From Haemonchus contortus (lineage: Eukaryota > Nematoda > Chromadorea > Rhabditida > Trichostrongylidae), in NCBI GenBank assembly GCA_000469685.2, contig LS997565.1, positions 9,063,005 through 9,127,004 of the forward strand: 64,000 bases of DNA, written 5' to 3'. The notes under the pieces were generated by a model. It was not told the DNA's origin. It did not search any database and saw nothing but the letters and a program-made list of their open reading frames with translations. How positions within the stretch are numbered: the first letter of the stretch is position 1; the number at the start of each line of letters is the position of its first letter. Shown here in pieces: positions 22,870-35,232 of this stretch. A program made the translations under genes and the position numbers.

Positions 22870-25139
22870 ATTTCCAAAGAACTTCGCAAACAATGGGTGT
22901 AAGTAAAGGGAATCCTAAGAAACAGTTCGAAGCCAACTCGGCCCTATTGGGTCGATCCTGATTCCCTGGATGGTGAAAAGGACAGCGTTTTGACACCGAA
23001 CAATCTTGCTCTCAAAGTATTTTACTCGAAAAAGCTACTGTAAAAGAAAAAGGTGATTCAGCTACAGTACCCGATGATTATGCCATCATAGATGCTTTCT
23101 GTTTATTTTAATAATTATTCGTGCTAAAGGAAAAAGACATTATCGAACGAGAAAAGTGAATCGAATCCTGATTATTTATAAATCTATCTTCTATCCAGCT
23201 TATCCTTAAACCCTTTATCCAGTCTCAGCCGTCATGTACTCTTGGCTCTCGAAATGTCTGAAACAACGGGGACATCCTCTTATACCCGCGCCCGCTTGGT
23301 CGTGGCAGATGGATGGTACCGGCTATCATCGAAATATTCGGCCTCGGATCGTAATCGAACGCTCTCCCACTGTTTATTGGTTGAAAAGTTTTCAGTAAAA
23401 CACACTCTAGGGCGAATTAACTTTTCAATCGCCGTAGTTACTTTGTAAGGGCTTAGAAGAGCTTCCACGTTATGTCTCTGGTTAAATACAGTATAAAAAG
23501 ACTCCTCAAATTGTTAGCGGAGAAAGTTGGGCTTGGTGTGAAGATAAACGACGGATTCAGGAGCCAGTGGTGCCGTTAACACTCTAGCTTAGAAGCAGTA
23601 CAGTAGGGATGGATCAATCAGCTACCATTTAATTTCAATTTTATCATAAGAGCATTCCTGGTTTGCTTGTCTCCAACTCAATGCACCTTACTCAGTGTCT
23701 GAGTCACAGGACTTAATAGAAGCCTCGCTCTACCCAATTCAAATTCCCAAAACGTGCCGCTGTCCTCCCTTCAGGAGCTATCTTTCCGTTCCTGTAGGAG
23801 CATTGAAAACGTTGAACCCGATATTTTCCAAGCTGCGCACTCCCTTACCCTTACCCTTACCAGGCAGTTCCCAGCACATCTGACAGCGAAAGTTCAACGC
23901 CGTGCACCTTCAGCCAACGTACCAGTAAAAGTTCCCACGGGGAATCAAACGTTTCATGGGAAAGCGGTGGCGGTCGCTCAAAAGTGGGAACAAGTACACA
24001 TTACTCCGGTGTTCACTACCATTAGGGCAGTCGCAGCAAGGGAAAAACGCTGGGAAAAAGATTTTCGTTGAAGTTAATTCCGTGCAGGGCAAACCGTAGA
24101 CATCCGGTAGATCTAAAAAGCTTGAAAGTTATAAAAAGGGAGTGTAGATTCGTTTTGATGGGCCACGCGGATTTCTTTATAACGTTTATTTAGATAAGTG
24201 AATACGTAGTTCGAGGTTATTGCACAGCGGAGGTCGGCTATTGAGTGAAGAGCAGGTTATTGGAAGGTTTATTGCGGGAAGATGCTGTGTACAATCCCCC
24301 GTGACTTTCTTGGCGTTCCTTTTATACGGTGCTTACATTGGCGGCAGCATAAGGAATGAAAACATATCGAAGCCTGGAAAAGTTTCCCATGAGATCAGTT
24401 ACGAAGATAAGAGGAAATGTTGTGAAAGATAAGAAAGATAATTCTAGCCGTACCGTACTACTTGAGTAGCGTAGCTATAGAGGGCCTGAAAAAAAAGGGA
24501 GGCTTATAGGTGACCTTATTTCCGCAAGAACCTTTTGAATAGCATTGTAACCTCTGAAAAGCCACAATGGACGTCTTCGAAGGTGTTCATTAAAATGCCT
24601 ACCTTTTTTGACATTTACAATTACCTCTGGTAACTAGTAACAAGAATAAAGTAGGGGGAGGGGATAACAAATACTAAAGGGATACTAGAGATGCAAGAAT
24701 GGCATGTACATATTTATATATACATATGTAGAACACGATTAAAAACTCAAAAAGGTGATATGTCATGATAATGACGTTGCAATTCCTGAATGAGTCAAAG
24801 TGACTAGAAAACAAAGACATAACTGTCTCCTGAACAATTCGGAGACAGGATAACTAGGTTTTGAACCAGTGGTAGCGGTGTTATTAAGGTTCCGAACCCT
24901 CCATCAAGGTAGTTTTTCACATTGGACAACTCGTTAGCAGCGTTCGGATTCTGACCAGTAGAGGTAGGTGCGTTAATAGGCCAGGAAGCGGTGCAACTGC
25001 ACTTGAAAAGAAGTCACGGTGAAGTACCTCGTTCGTGGCATTTGCACAGCAAAGCAGCAGCCTCACTCGGTTGTTCCCCTGAGGCGGATCACCTTTCTTA
25101 GGAGATGAAACTTAATGTACAATATTAACAGCGCCTTTA
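22870..25139. other. No gene recognised
   Basis: Frames near 23695-24071 overlap a short CCCTTA triplet run at about 23843-23860 and have no motifs. No splice-consistent exons were found. Confidence 0.4.
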
Positions 25140-25385
25140 TGGCGAGGGTGGTGCAGTTACAATGGGGCACTGTCACTCATGCATGATCCAGGGTTCAAAC
25201 CCCGTATTTATACTCACCCAAGCTAACAAACCCTTCCACACCTGTTGGATTGTTGTCTGGGAGGGTAACAACACTGGCTTCTACATTGGCTGGCTGCCGC
25301 AAGTCATTGCATAGGTCACGTACGCATTCATATCGCCACTAGGATTCTGAATAGGAGCCGATTGCAGGGAAATCGACTACCATTT
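25140..25385 (+). repeat. tRNA-derived SINE copy
   Basis: The head GGCGAGGGTGGTGCAGTTAC is followed by the B-box-like GGGTTCAAACCCCG, then the family body including GGCTGGCTGCCGCAAGTCAT, ACGTACGCATTCAT and GATTCTGAATAGGAG. Confidence 0.8.
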
Positions 25386-27544
25386 CTAAACCCAATCGAT
25401 TGAGTGTTTTGACTCGGGAACAATTCCCAGTAAGGCTGCTCCGGCCAGATTTTCGTGAAAACATGAAGGTCAAGCTTCACCTGCCTCTACAACTTGTGCA
25501 TATCCCTACGACTTACTCTTGAGGGACTCTGACGAGTCTATCAACCAAAGGCATCTGCTGTTAAGTCAACGAGTTAGATTCTTTTCTAAGAGGACTCTGG
25601 AGAAGAGCTAGACAGAGAAGATGGAGGAGCTTGGCCTACGTGGTGAGAGAAGTCGGATTCATCCTCGAAGCCCCGAAGTACCTTTCAAACTAGACAGCAA
25701 GTCATTTCCAGGAAAATAGGCACATGACGAGAAACTTGCTAACCACAACGACATCACATATCAAGTGTAACAGATTTCTACTAATATGTCCTTATATTAT
25801 GTGCGTTGCCAGGGAACATGGGATTAAGTGAAACAAAAAATGACTTCGTCACTACCCACATTTGACGAAGGAAAACAAAAACATGGACGTAGGAATTACC
25901 TAGAACCCTATTGCCGTATGAAGTATTACACATCGAGTCTGATCGAAGTTCGTTGCAGGGAACGTTTCGGATGCGCTTCAGAAAAACTGATTAGGCTCAC
26001 TTCACTGCAACAAGAATTCGTACTGACATGAACCCCACTAATGGGTTGGTGTAGCTCGACAATCCACCGATAACGACTGTTTTGCCTCAGCATTGATCAA
26101 TCCTGACTTTCCTCAGACCCTGAAACAGGGGGATAGGACAGTGAGAAACAGGGCGGCAAGCTCAGCAATACCCTTGAAGTAGAGTCTCGATCAAGCCCAT
26201 TAACATTCACAAATCCTGCGGTACGGTGACTCGAACCGAGTTTGCAGGGGAAAATGATTCGATGTTTAACTCTTCTGTTTGCAAATAATTTATTCATGGA
26301 AAGGTTCTGCATAGTCTTTTGAATATAATTTCCCTGATCGCTCAAATCGTCCATTGAAGAAGTTCTGGGTGGACTACAGACTATGGCATGGCTAAGGAGA
26401 AATTTGAGCGGGATATTCCTTACTGTCTACTGACCTCCTCTCATGAATAGTATCAAGTGCTCCTTTTCCCTGTATGGCTGGCGACAGGAATCGCTAGAAT
26501 ACACATTACCTGACCTGACCGTGGAGTTTTTCTGTACATGAGATTAAAACCGAAGAATCTCACACACGATCCAATTGTTTTGGGGTATCACTCCCAAATT
26601 TAAGTTAGGCAGTTCTCTGGGATTCGTCAACTCTCCATTCACTGTTTTATTTGTGAAAACCACAACTGTGCGATAAGCCAATCACGACTACAATACATAG
26701 CAGCATGGTTAGGAACAGGAGAATTGAGTTGGAAGCTTGAACTTGAATTTTTCGTTAAAAGGCCTTCAGTTTTTTGGACCTTTAATTGACAACGTCCCGA
26801 ATGAGTCCTCCAGCCGTCGTGCTTGCCCAAACTCTTCGTCGTAGCGGGGACGAAGGACTCTGACTTCCAAAGCCTTACGGCCAGGATTTTCCGACATAGC
26901 AGCCCGACGGCTGTACCTGAGAGCAATCGTCGCCATCGCGCTGGACGGAGCGGCTTTCGCCTCCCAAGCGCAGATTCAACGAAAAGTCTCCCGCCTTACG
27001 CGCTCTTATAATCTGCCGGCGGAGGGGCTTGAATGACATCATGAACGATAGTTCATGACACCAATTTCAAAGTGACCACGACCAGAAAGGAAAGTCTGGG
27101 GAGATTCAGTCTCTCATAAGGAGATCATATGTTCATGAATACTTCGGAGAGGCCTCCTTTTTTAGTAACGGAAAGAAAACATCGTGTCAGAAAGCGAACA
27201 CACTACGGATTGAGAAAGAATCATGGTGAAAATCACGGAATCACGAAAGAGAAAATAAACCGTTCGAAAAGTTTACGGAAAAGTTTAGGGAAAAAGGCAT
27301 AGTCAAGAAATGTGTTGATTGGAGCAGGCAGGTAGGTAGACAGGGGTGTGGTTCGACTTGGGTGCGTGCTCGATTCCATTTGTTCCCCTCTGAAATGCTC
27401 TACACACATCGCCGGAGGTTCTGAAATAACCTAATGTTCCATAAGAGGACTGGACAAATCAGATAGCATTTCCATGTACATGCCAATAAATCGATTTTCA
27501 CTGAAATATATATGTTGCCTGTAGTTGGCCAACCAAATCTTTCA
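25386..27544. other. No gene recognised
   Basis: A GC-richer patch at about 26800-27020 holds overlapping frames on both strands (26639-26926 minus, 26823-27011 plus) with no recognisable product. Confidence 0.4.
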
Positions 27545-27695
27545 TTCAGGGGTCAGGTGATTGGCACCAGACTACGCTGGAAGTTTAAAAGCACTAACTT
27601 GTACATCAGCTGGCCACTACAAGTCGTTGTGTAGGCATATACTTATTCAGAACGCAACCACGATTTTGAATGAAGCCGAATGCACGGTGCACCCT
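27545..27695 (+). repeat. SINE 3' half
   Basis: Shares GGCACCAGACTACG, ACTTGTACATCAGCTGGCCAC and the ATTTTGAATG block with the 30336-30640 copy. The tRNA-like head is absent. Confidence 0.75.
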
Positions 27696-28355
27696 ACAAT
27701 GGGACCGAAACTCCACCCTTTTCAGGTATAGGTACCCTAATGATTGTCATGTGAAGTTGAGTTGTAATGACCTGAAGATAGAAACGGCTAGTTTCCGGTG
27801 AAGACGGACAAGGTTTTGGAGCCTCGATGAGGAAGCGAAAAGGGAAGCAGAAGTCAGAAAGAGTTGCAAGCTGTTTTTCAGGGATGGAAGTCAGCACTTG
27901 TTAATTAAATATAGACCTTTAGTTTTGTATTTATCGGTAATCATCTCAAGTTGAGACGACTATGGAAGTTGATTAGTGAAAAATGTTAGCTGCGTGGGAG
28001 AAATGTGGTAATGGAATTGACGACAGAAGCACAGAAACAAAATGACTTTGAGGGAAAGGAGTTTTCGGTCCCTCAGTGGTTTCCAGTACGTGCTAAGCAC
28101 CGATTTAAGGATGTTTTCGAATCACGAGGAAGTAATGCCGAAAGTGGCGATGTATAAGAGATACAACACCGATTGTCTAGAAGCCTAAAATGACGCAAAT
28201 CAGATGGTGGAAGACACTTGGTTCTTTCTCCATGGCTTTTTGAGAATATTCCTGTGAAGCAGTTTTGAGAATCTCATCAAAACTCCTTTACTACAAAGTT
28301 CTACCAAAGATGGATCGTAGAGCAAGGCATTTTCTGCCGTATTTCTTCATTTTCC
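27696..28355. other. No gene recognised
   Basis: One minus frame of 67 codons without motifs. Otherwise nothing is seen. Confidence 0.4.
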
Positions 28356-28618
28356 TGAGCACGTCAAGTGATTTGGTGATCACTGTGGAGTCAGCATAGA
28401 TACTGACTGGATCTCTCGGGACATCAAACGAACCCCGGGACGTCACCAGCGCTATGTTAAGAAATCTTCACAAAATCTCCGAACGAAATGAATGCTTCAT
28501 ATGCCTCGTATTCCTCAAGTGATGGCTGTTCGCGGGGTTACATTGGCATACAGGGACGATTGAGGACTTCACTGGAGCACCGTCGAGAACACCGATCGTC
28601 GACGGGACGTCAGGTAAA
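28356..28618 (+). mobile_element. RTE retrotransposon 3' fragment
   Basis: Diverged copy of the terminal RTE region: GAGCACGTCAAGTG, TGACTGGATCTCTCGGGACA (matching the WIPRDIK coding block of the larger element), ACAGGGACGATTG and the terminal GACGGGACGTCAGG. Coding capacity is lost. Confidence 0.7.
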
Positions 28619-29107
28619 ATAGTCAACTCTTCCGGCTATTTCCTCTCACATGGAAAGTTTAATCACAGATTGTTATTATTTGTCTGGAATCTCGGAAATT
28701 GCTGGCCATGTTTCGTTTGGAAAACGTTCCAATGTTAAGAACTGGATGACAGCGATAAATGACTTTCATAGCAGCTTAGATTTTGGTTTTCGAACGAGCA
28801 GTCGATGAATAGCACGAGAGAATTCAAGGTGCTGATATTTTTATGTACCTACAGCCTACCCATTGCAATGATTCTGAGCTTGACTGCTCTTCTGTTATGC
28901 ATGCCAGATGAACCGGTACAAGTTGAATGTTTATTCAGAAACGCCTTCATATACATCTAGAGCCGGCAAGAATGGAATATGTTATCATGAGCCACGTCTT
29001 ACACACTCACACAATAACAAAATTGTTCAAGAAGTGTCCAAAGCGAGGAGACGAACATGTAGATGGTGAGAGATGAGAGTGATCGATCGTCGTATTGATT
29101 TTCAGAT
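28619..29107. other. Region downstream of troponin I; no separate gene
   Basis: Probably contains the 3' UTR of the minus-strand troponin gene. No strong AATAAA was identified immediately after its stop. Confidence 0.4.
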
Positions 29108-32100
29108 TTACTCCTCTTCCTCCTCCTCCTCCTCTTCTTCTTCTCCTCCTTCGGCACCTGAAACTTCAGATTGACCGTAACCTGTCTTTGTACTTACAAA
29201 AAGAGGGATGAGAAAGTAGCAGGCCATGGAAGTTCACTATCGGATAGATAGAAGTAGGAATCTCAGATATCCTACCTTCCTCTTCTGCTTCAGGTTCCTC
29301 AGCTGGTGGTGGGGCTTCCTTGACTTCTTCTTCCTTCTTTTCAGCTGCAGGCTTCTTCGACCAATCTGGCTTATCCGTGTTCTTCTTTGTCTGCAACATT
29401 AATCCTTTAGCTTCTAGGGCTCTTACTTTTTCGAGGAATCGAAAGAAAATAGAAAGGCGGATTGATTTGTTTACCTTGGCCATAATATCATCGATAGCGG
29501 TATCCTTCTTGACGACTTTAAGGTTTGCCCTGAAGTCAGCCTTCTTCTCGCCCTGAACGAGTATTTAGGAACGTAATCACGTCGATCGATATACCGATTG
29601 AAAAACTTGGTCATTTGACTTTGTATTATAATGGCCACTAAAATGATTGGGATAGTTCAAAATACCTTGGATTTCTCGTTCTCAGCCATCTTCTTGAATT
29701 TGTTGTCATATTTGGAAACCTTCTTCAGGGTGGGTTTCACACTAAAATAAACAATTGGTCGTCATCTTTGTATTAAATCATTAAGATTGTTGAACCGATC
29801 AAAAATCTGGTTCTAAAAGCTGACAGGGGACAGGGGAAGCTTTTCTACAGAGTTTTCCAGGAAGAATTAAGAGAAATGATAAAATATTTTAAGACCCTCT
29901 TACTTACAATTTGCCTCGCAAATCGTTTACGGCAATGGTAAGCTCGTTAATTTCGGCTTCGGTTTGTGTGACGATGAAGTTGATGTCGTATTTCTCTTCT
30001 TCTAATTTCTTCACCCGTTCGAACATATCGTTGTAGATCTTTTCGAGCTGACCTGAAAAGATAGAATACCGTAGCCCAAGGATAGTTGTCAAGGCTTGTG
30101 TTGAAAAAACGAGTCTTTTTATATTATCTGCCACTGCACATACAGAATTTCTTTTCTCTTTTTCTTCTTCTCTATATTTGCTTTCTTCCGTTCCCTCATC
30201 TGCTAATGAGAGCCAAGGGAAGATAGGTTATACGCATATATTGCATAGAATGCTTTACCAAATGCTTTCTAGAAAGTAATTTCCTAGATATACAGTTATT
30301 AAAGTAAATCCGTAGATAACACCGCTTAATACACTTCGGAGGTAGTGTAGTGGCAAGTGGTGTACTATATCACACGCACAGTCAGGGGTTCGTATCCCGG
30401 ATCGATGCCCGCCTAGGCCATCCAAGCCTTCCATCCCTCCGGGGTCGGTTAATTGGTGCCAGATTCGTCTGAGAGGTTGGAAGCACTGACTTGTACATCG
30501 GCTGGCCACCGCAATTGATTGTATAGGCCATATACGCATTCATTACGCCACTGCGATTCTGAATGGGAGTCGAGTGCGTGGGCGCATCTCTCAAACGGGA
30601 TTGATTAATGCCGAAGACTTTATCCTTTCATCCTTTAATACACTTCACTTCGAGAGTTCCCCTCACCTGTGGGACGGATTACAGCCAGATTCTTCGGCGT
30701 TTACGTTTTGAACAGCCACACAAGTCGTGTTAAGGGTTGATAGGATTCTTTTAGTTTCTCAGAAAAATTCTGTTAAAGCAAGTTCTACGTGGTGATCTCT
30801 TTTATTTTGTGGTCTGTAAGCTCGCCTATTCATTGGTTTGAAGATAGGTAGGGTTCATGGTCGTTAATACTTATATTGGATTTCGAAATCACCGAACTTG
30901 ATTGCAATTGGGCTACACTGACTTCAATCTTTTCATAAGGAGCGTAGGGCTGGGGCCACCATGGGTATACATTTGCTAAACTCACGACACACGCCAAGTT
31001 ATTGTTTATCCCACACCAGGGCCAGCTTCTGAAACTGAATTGTTACAGATATCCGGAGCACCGAATCCTTCACCTCTGTCCAAGCCCAGGCCGCCTTATG
31101 CATGACACCCTCGAGGAAAAGATAAGTTGTTATGTGGTCTATTACAGGATTCATCCAACTTTTCAGAACTACTGCTTGGCCCTATTCTGTCCCAACTTTC
31201 CTTTCTGGCAGAGAACGATTAAACTCTGAAGTTTTCAGAAGTCCAGCGAAGCACTCCTGTCTTACCGGTTCAAAGCATCCAGTCAAAGAGTTTTTTAGTG
31301 ACAGTACTTAAGATCTGTCAGGTCCATTGCGATATTTTTGGCTGGTTAATTAGCCGGGTTAGACTTTCCCTTTACAACCTTTCTTGATCTCGATAAGCCT
31401 ATGACTACATATTTTGTGTTGCCCCCTTCAGTACCTTCTCGCTGCTTATCAGTGTATCGCTGTGTTGTTTCGAGAAGTGTGGGCTATATTACAGCCGAAC
31501 AGAGAGCGCAATGCAATGTGTGCGGGGACGTTTAGATGCTGGGAAAAACTTTGAGCGCTCCGGGGAACTGCAGCCATTGTAAAGCTGAGCACAGGCGAAA
31601 TTCATCAAGGCTGGACAAACGATCGCTTGATGCAATCTACTGAACAGCAGTAAGGCTGTTGGAATGGAGATATTCGCAAACTGACTTCCTGATCAAATTT
31701 TTAGAAGGGTCCTGGGAACTCCCGTACATCCAATCGTTGGCAGAACCGTCACAAGAAGTTCAGACAAAACTAGAATCGTCCAGTGATAAAATACGCCATC
31801 TACGGAGCGAGTGAGTCCTTCTTAGAGAATTTAGCTGTCCTCATTCATTCAGGTCAGGATTTCTCCCACTTACCCTTGTCTTCGATCTTGTCGACGTCTG
31901 GGAGTGGGATAATTCGAGAGGCGAGTGCCTTCTGTCGCTCCTGGGCCTTCAGCAATTGTTGTTGCTTGAGGTCTTCAGCGGCTTTCATCATAAGAAGTTT
32001 CTGAAAGCAATCTTTTTTAGATTTTCCGCATACCTGATCGAGATGAACTCATCTTACCCTGAGTTTCTTCTTTCTTTCTGGCGTGAGGAAACCTTTCTTG

Positions 32101-32307
32101 GCCTTCTTTTTGCTACCCGCCTCCTCAAGCCTCTTTCGGACTTCAGCCTTCTTACGCTCTCGCTCCTCAGCTTTGCGAGCGGCATCCTGAAAAACGTTTT
32201 GAAGTGATAAGCTGTCCTCATCATGTTACTTCAACTGGACTTACATCGCCGTCTGCATCTGCCATCTGAGGGCCGCCGAAGCGAAGGTTCTCGTGAAAGT
32301 CTGACAT
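29108..32307 (-). CDS. tni: Troponin I, eight exons, 260 aa
   Basis: Inhibitory subunit of the thin-filament troponin complex, which blocks actomyosin until calcium binds troponin C. Exons by splice borders and matching phase: 32245-32307, 32058-32186, 31874-32000, 29908-30052, 29666-29741, 29475-29552, 29276-29390 and 29108-29157. The N-terminus is [20 protein letters not shown]. Exons 2-3 encode a basic, coiled region ([20 protein letters not shown], then [17 protein letters not shown]) that would bind troponin T. Exon 4 has [10 protein letters not shown] and [31 protein letters not shown] at about 155-170 is the actin/troponin-C-binding inhibitory region. The chain ends in KPDWSKK and a Glu-rich tail closing with 11 Glu. 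Length is close to the nematode paralogues (about 240-260 aa). Which C. elegans paralogue (tni-1, unc-27, tni-3 or tni-4) it matches is not settled; the text most resembles unc-27/tni-2. Intron 3 is 1.8 kb and holds a SINE. Confidence 0.96.
30336..30640 (+). repeat. tRNA-derived SINE, best-preserved copy
   Basis: Lies in troponin intron 3, antisense to that gene. The head has a perfect A-box match TAGTGTAGTGG at 30343-30353 and a B-box match GGTTCGTATCC at 30387-30397, 34 bp apart, as in a tRNA gene. A family-specific body follows, with CATCCCTCCGGGG, CTTGTACATCGGCTGGCCAC, GCGATTCTGAATGGGAGTCG and GGGCGCATCTC. The tail ends CTTTATCCTTTCATCCTT. No coding capacity. Confidence 0.88.
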
Positions 32308-32421
32308 AACTGGAATCACACTAAATTATTCATTTTTATTCAGTGAACTCCATCTCAAAACGAAGAGTCGAAATAAGATGCTTCGAAAACAAAGAAAATT
32401 GGGACCAGATGTGGCGCTTCA
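32308..32421 (-). promoter_or_regulatory. Short intergenic spacer with polyA signal and probable trans-splice acceptor
   Basis: Only 114 bp separate the stop of the upstream minus-strand exon from the troponin ATG. On the minus strand it contains AATAAA (complement at 32335-32340) about 80 bp after the upstream stop, then TTTAG and GATTCCAG just 2-10 bp before the troponin start codon. A polyA signal followed at once by a 3' splice acceptor is the arrangement of nematode operon or SL-trans-spliced junctions. Whether SL1 or SL2 is used cannot be read from sequence. Confidence 0.5.
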
Positions 32422-32632
32422 TTACTCAACTGTAGCGTCTACTTCTTCCAAAGTGCAGAAAGAAGGAAAAATTGCGTTCATGAAACTGTCGAAGGGCATA
32501 TTAGGGAATCGTAGATCTCGGTACCGCCAACCACCGTCACTACCGTAAGCGCCAGTAATCCCAGTATAGATTCTAGCATTTTGTTCTCGGCGTTTGATCT
32601 TTTTCAGCGAGATTCTGTATTCACCCGGACCG
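32422..32632 (-). CDS. Terminal exon of an unidentified gene upstream of troponin I
   Basis: About 70 codons follow a probable acceptor (TTGGTCAG) and end at TAA 32422-32424. The peptide is clearly non-random: EYRISLKKIKRRE, ARIYTGITGAYGSDGGW, RYRDLRFPNMPFDSF, NAIFPSF. Glycine, aromatic and proline spacing suggests a compact globular end domain. I do not recognise the family. No upstream exon could be matched in phase. It shares strand and very close spacing with troponin I, so the two may be co-transcribed. Confidence 0.5.
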
Positions 32633-35139
32633 CTGACCAACCTCAGAGAACGCCCTTACAGTAGGTGCATACCTTAATCCGAATCAGATATCATCGGGCA
32701 ACATTTGACTGGGACTCGTTTTCGCTGGTATGTGAGGAAAGGACCAGACCTAACAAATGCGCTTCTCAGGGCTAGCATGTTTCAAACAATACATTGAAAT
32801 GTGTGGCCCACCCCCACCCAGCTCCTAATCAGTTTCTGCAGGGCATTGTTGCAAAAAGAAGAACTCTTGTACTCGGTCTTTTTGGCAAGGCCCGCCCCGG
32901 AAGGCGAAAAAGCTCTTCTCAAATTGAGGAACCCAACGTCTTCAAACTTGTGTATGTTCATAGCAGGACTTTACACTGGGTGAAGACTCAACGGCTAACA
33001 AACAACAAAATTACGTGGGAAGATAGGCATTTAGTCCACGTCCATGCACTGTGGGGGACAGTAGAAGAAACTTTTTTCGAAGCACTGAAGCAAGACGCGA
33101 AACAGCTGCCGAGATAGCTATGTTTATGACAGAACGCGGAGGCTTGATGACGCACCTAATGAAATAACCAAACATCTGAAAGTAATTCCTTGGTCACTTC
33201 AAACAGCATGCTCTGGCTAATGATGAGTCTAATGATCTGTTTTCGATGATTATAAACTATGGAATGCCACTCGTCCCCTCATTCTCTCGCCCGCACTGTG
33301 CGAAGGGAAGTCTCTTCTGCCACCAGTGTAGCCTACAGATTGAATTCGAAATAACGCACCCGCAATCAGGAATCTTTGGGCAACGAATTGTATGGTGCCA
33401 CTGGATCCTCTAGAAAAAAAGACTAATGAAGATGTAGCTAAGAGTTAAAAGCCTATAGGTCAAGCACTAAGCACAATTAGGAACCCTGAATAAATGTGAC
33501 CGCACGGCACGGCGTATATCGGAAAGACTGCTAAATGTTCCTGGTTCATTTCGGTATGTGAAAATGAACAGAACCAGTAACCAATGTTATGGGCTTGATA
33601 CAGGGCTCTAGCAATCCTAACCACTTACCTACACCTACTCTATGGTTGTCGGACTCTCATCAATGCTACCAAGTAGCCTGTACCGGCTATTTAAAGATAC
33701 TTTATCAATCTTCGAAGACTGCATAGGAAAGCGCAAACACCTGTTGAGTAGGCGTGGTATACATGGGAGAACACATGCCACTCGCCCCCACTTCGTAGGA
33801 ATTCACATCTTCTGGTGGCAGCGAGAAGGGAGTAGTTCAGGAACATTTGACAAAGAATGAAGCCTAATTTTGGTACATTCTACTCAAGAGATTGCATTGA
33901 AATGGTTCTCATTCCGAGCCAATGCTAAGTAGTCTTTATGGTAGTCACAATGATAGGGACTTGATTAGAGGATGTTCCTTGATATTGGAAATAATCAGCA
34001 GTTGTCTGTCCAGATGAGTTTTGAAATCTTTCACTTTTTGAGCTCAGACACTGAACGATCTGATTTTAGCTAGAAATCCAAAAACACAATCTAAGCAGCA
34101 AAACATGGAGTTCCACATTCCACACAGTTACCCAAATTTTCGGGGCGGACAGGGAGCGGGATGTACCCTGACATAATTGTTGTATAGGTCATGAAAGGCC
34201 CTATCGAAATCATCAAAAGCTGATAAGGCATACTCCTTTAGAACTTTCCCAATTGAGAAACGATGCCCGGTTGAAGACAAGATAGGAATGGAACTTCAAA
34301 AAAGAATATGAAGTAGTCGTAGACGATTCAATCATCAAGGAAGGCAGAAGGATATGTGTAGTTGTATGTGCGAGTGAAGCCGAATGTGAGGGTCGGCAGA
34401 TCCCGCTGGCAGCGATGGCGACGACGACGGCACAGGCAGCAGTCGACGCTGTAAAGCGCGGGTTGTTCGGCCCACGCACTAGGAATAGTTGAGAGCCAGC
34501 TAGGCTGGGAGAAATCTCGGAAACCCAATCATTAAAACGATCCATTTCACGAAACCACAGACTCCGAAGAAGTCAACAGTACTGAATGAGCTTTGGACTG
34601 GGACTCTGGGGCAGAACTAGACGATGGCTAGGATTTGGAAAACTGCTAGTAAAAGATGCATGGGAGTACCTGGAAATAGCCATTGTGGGAGTGGACTAAC
34701 CGGCATTGATGCAGCCCCCGCTTGTAGCCAAATTACTGGATGAATTATTATATGTTTCCTAAGTCAACAGAAGTAAGAAAATCTGTGAAAGTCCCCGATC
34801 GATGATGAAAGAAGGATCGGGATCGGAGAGAGCGAAGCAGCCCGGAGGCGGCTCTTTATTTAATACTCCGACATGGATCACTTCGATTGATAGCATTACT
34901 ATGCGTGAGGGATGTTAGAAGTCTTCCAAGCGGTTAACCACCAGAGGATCGTTCAAAGAAAAAATCCAATTAGGAGTTGAACTTAACGTTCCAGGGTAAG
35001 ACGTTCCTTTATAACAAGACTGTCGTAGGTAAGGGAATGCATGTAGAGCCGTTACGGTAACGTGTCATCCCACCAAGGCAGGGTATTTTCTTCTTCAGAC
35101 AAGTCTGATACTAAGTAGTCGATCCCAAAGGTTTGAAAG
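32633..35139. other. No gene confirmed
   Basis: Upstream exons of the gene ending at 32422 are expected here but could not be found. The plus frame 32794-33117 (107 codons) and the minus frame 34213-34545 have no known motifs. Confidence 0.4.
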
Positions 35140-35232
35140 CTTTTACGCTTAGGCAAGTATCGATCCAGGATTCGATCCCGGACCAGTCGTGTGTGATAGT
35201 GTGCCACTTGCCTCTACACCACCTCTTTCCCA
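35140..35232 (-). repeat. SINE head fragment
   Basis: The minus strand shows GGGAAAGAGGTGGTGTAGAG, CAAGTGGCACACTATCACAC and the B-box-like GGGATCGAATCCTGG, i.e. only the tRNA-like head. Confidence 0.7.

Noticed and set aside
23843..23860. CCCTTA repeats resembling telomeric sequence
   Set aside because: Only about three units, and the unit differs from the nematode TTAGGC telomere repeat.
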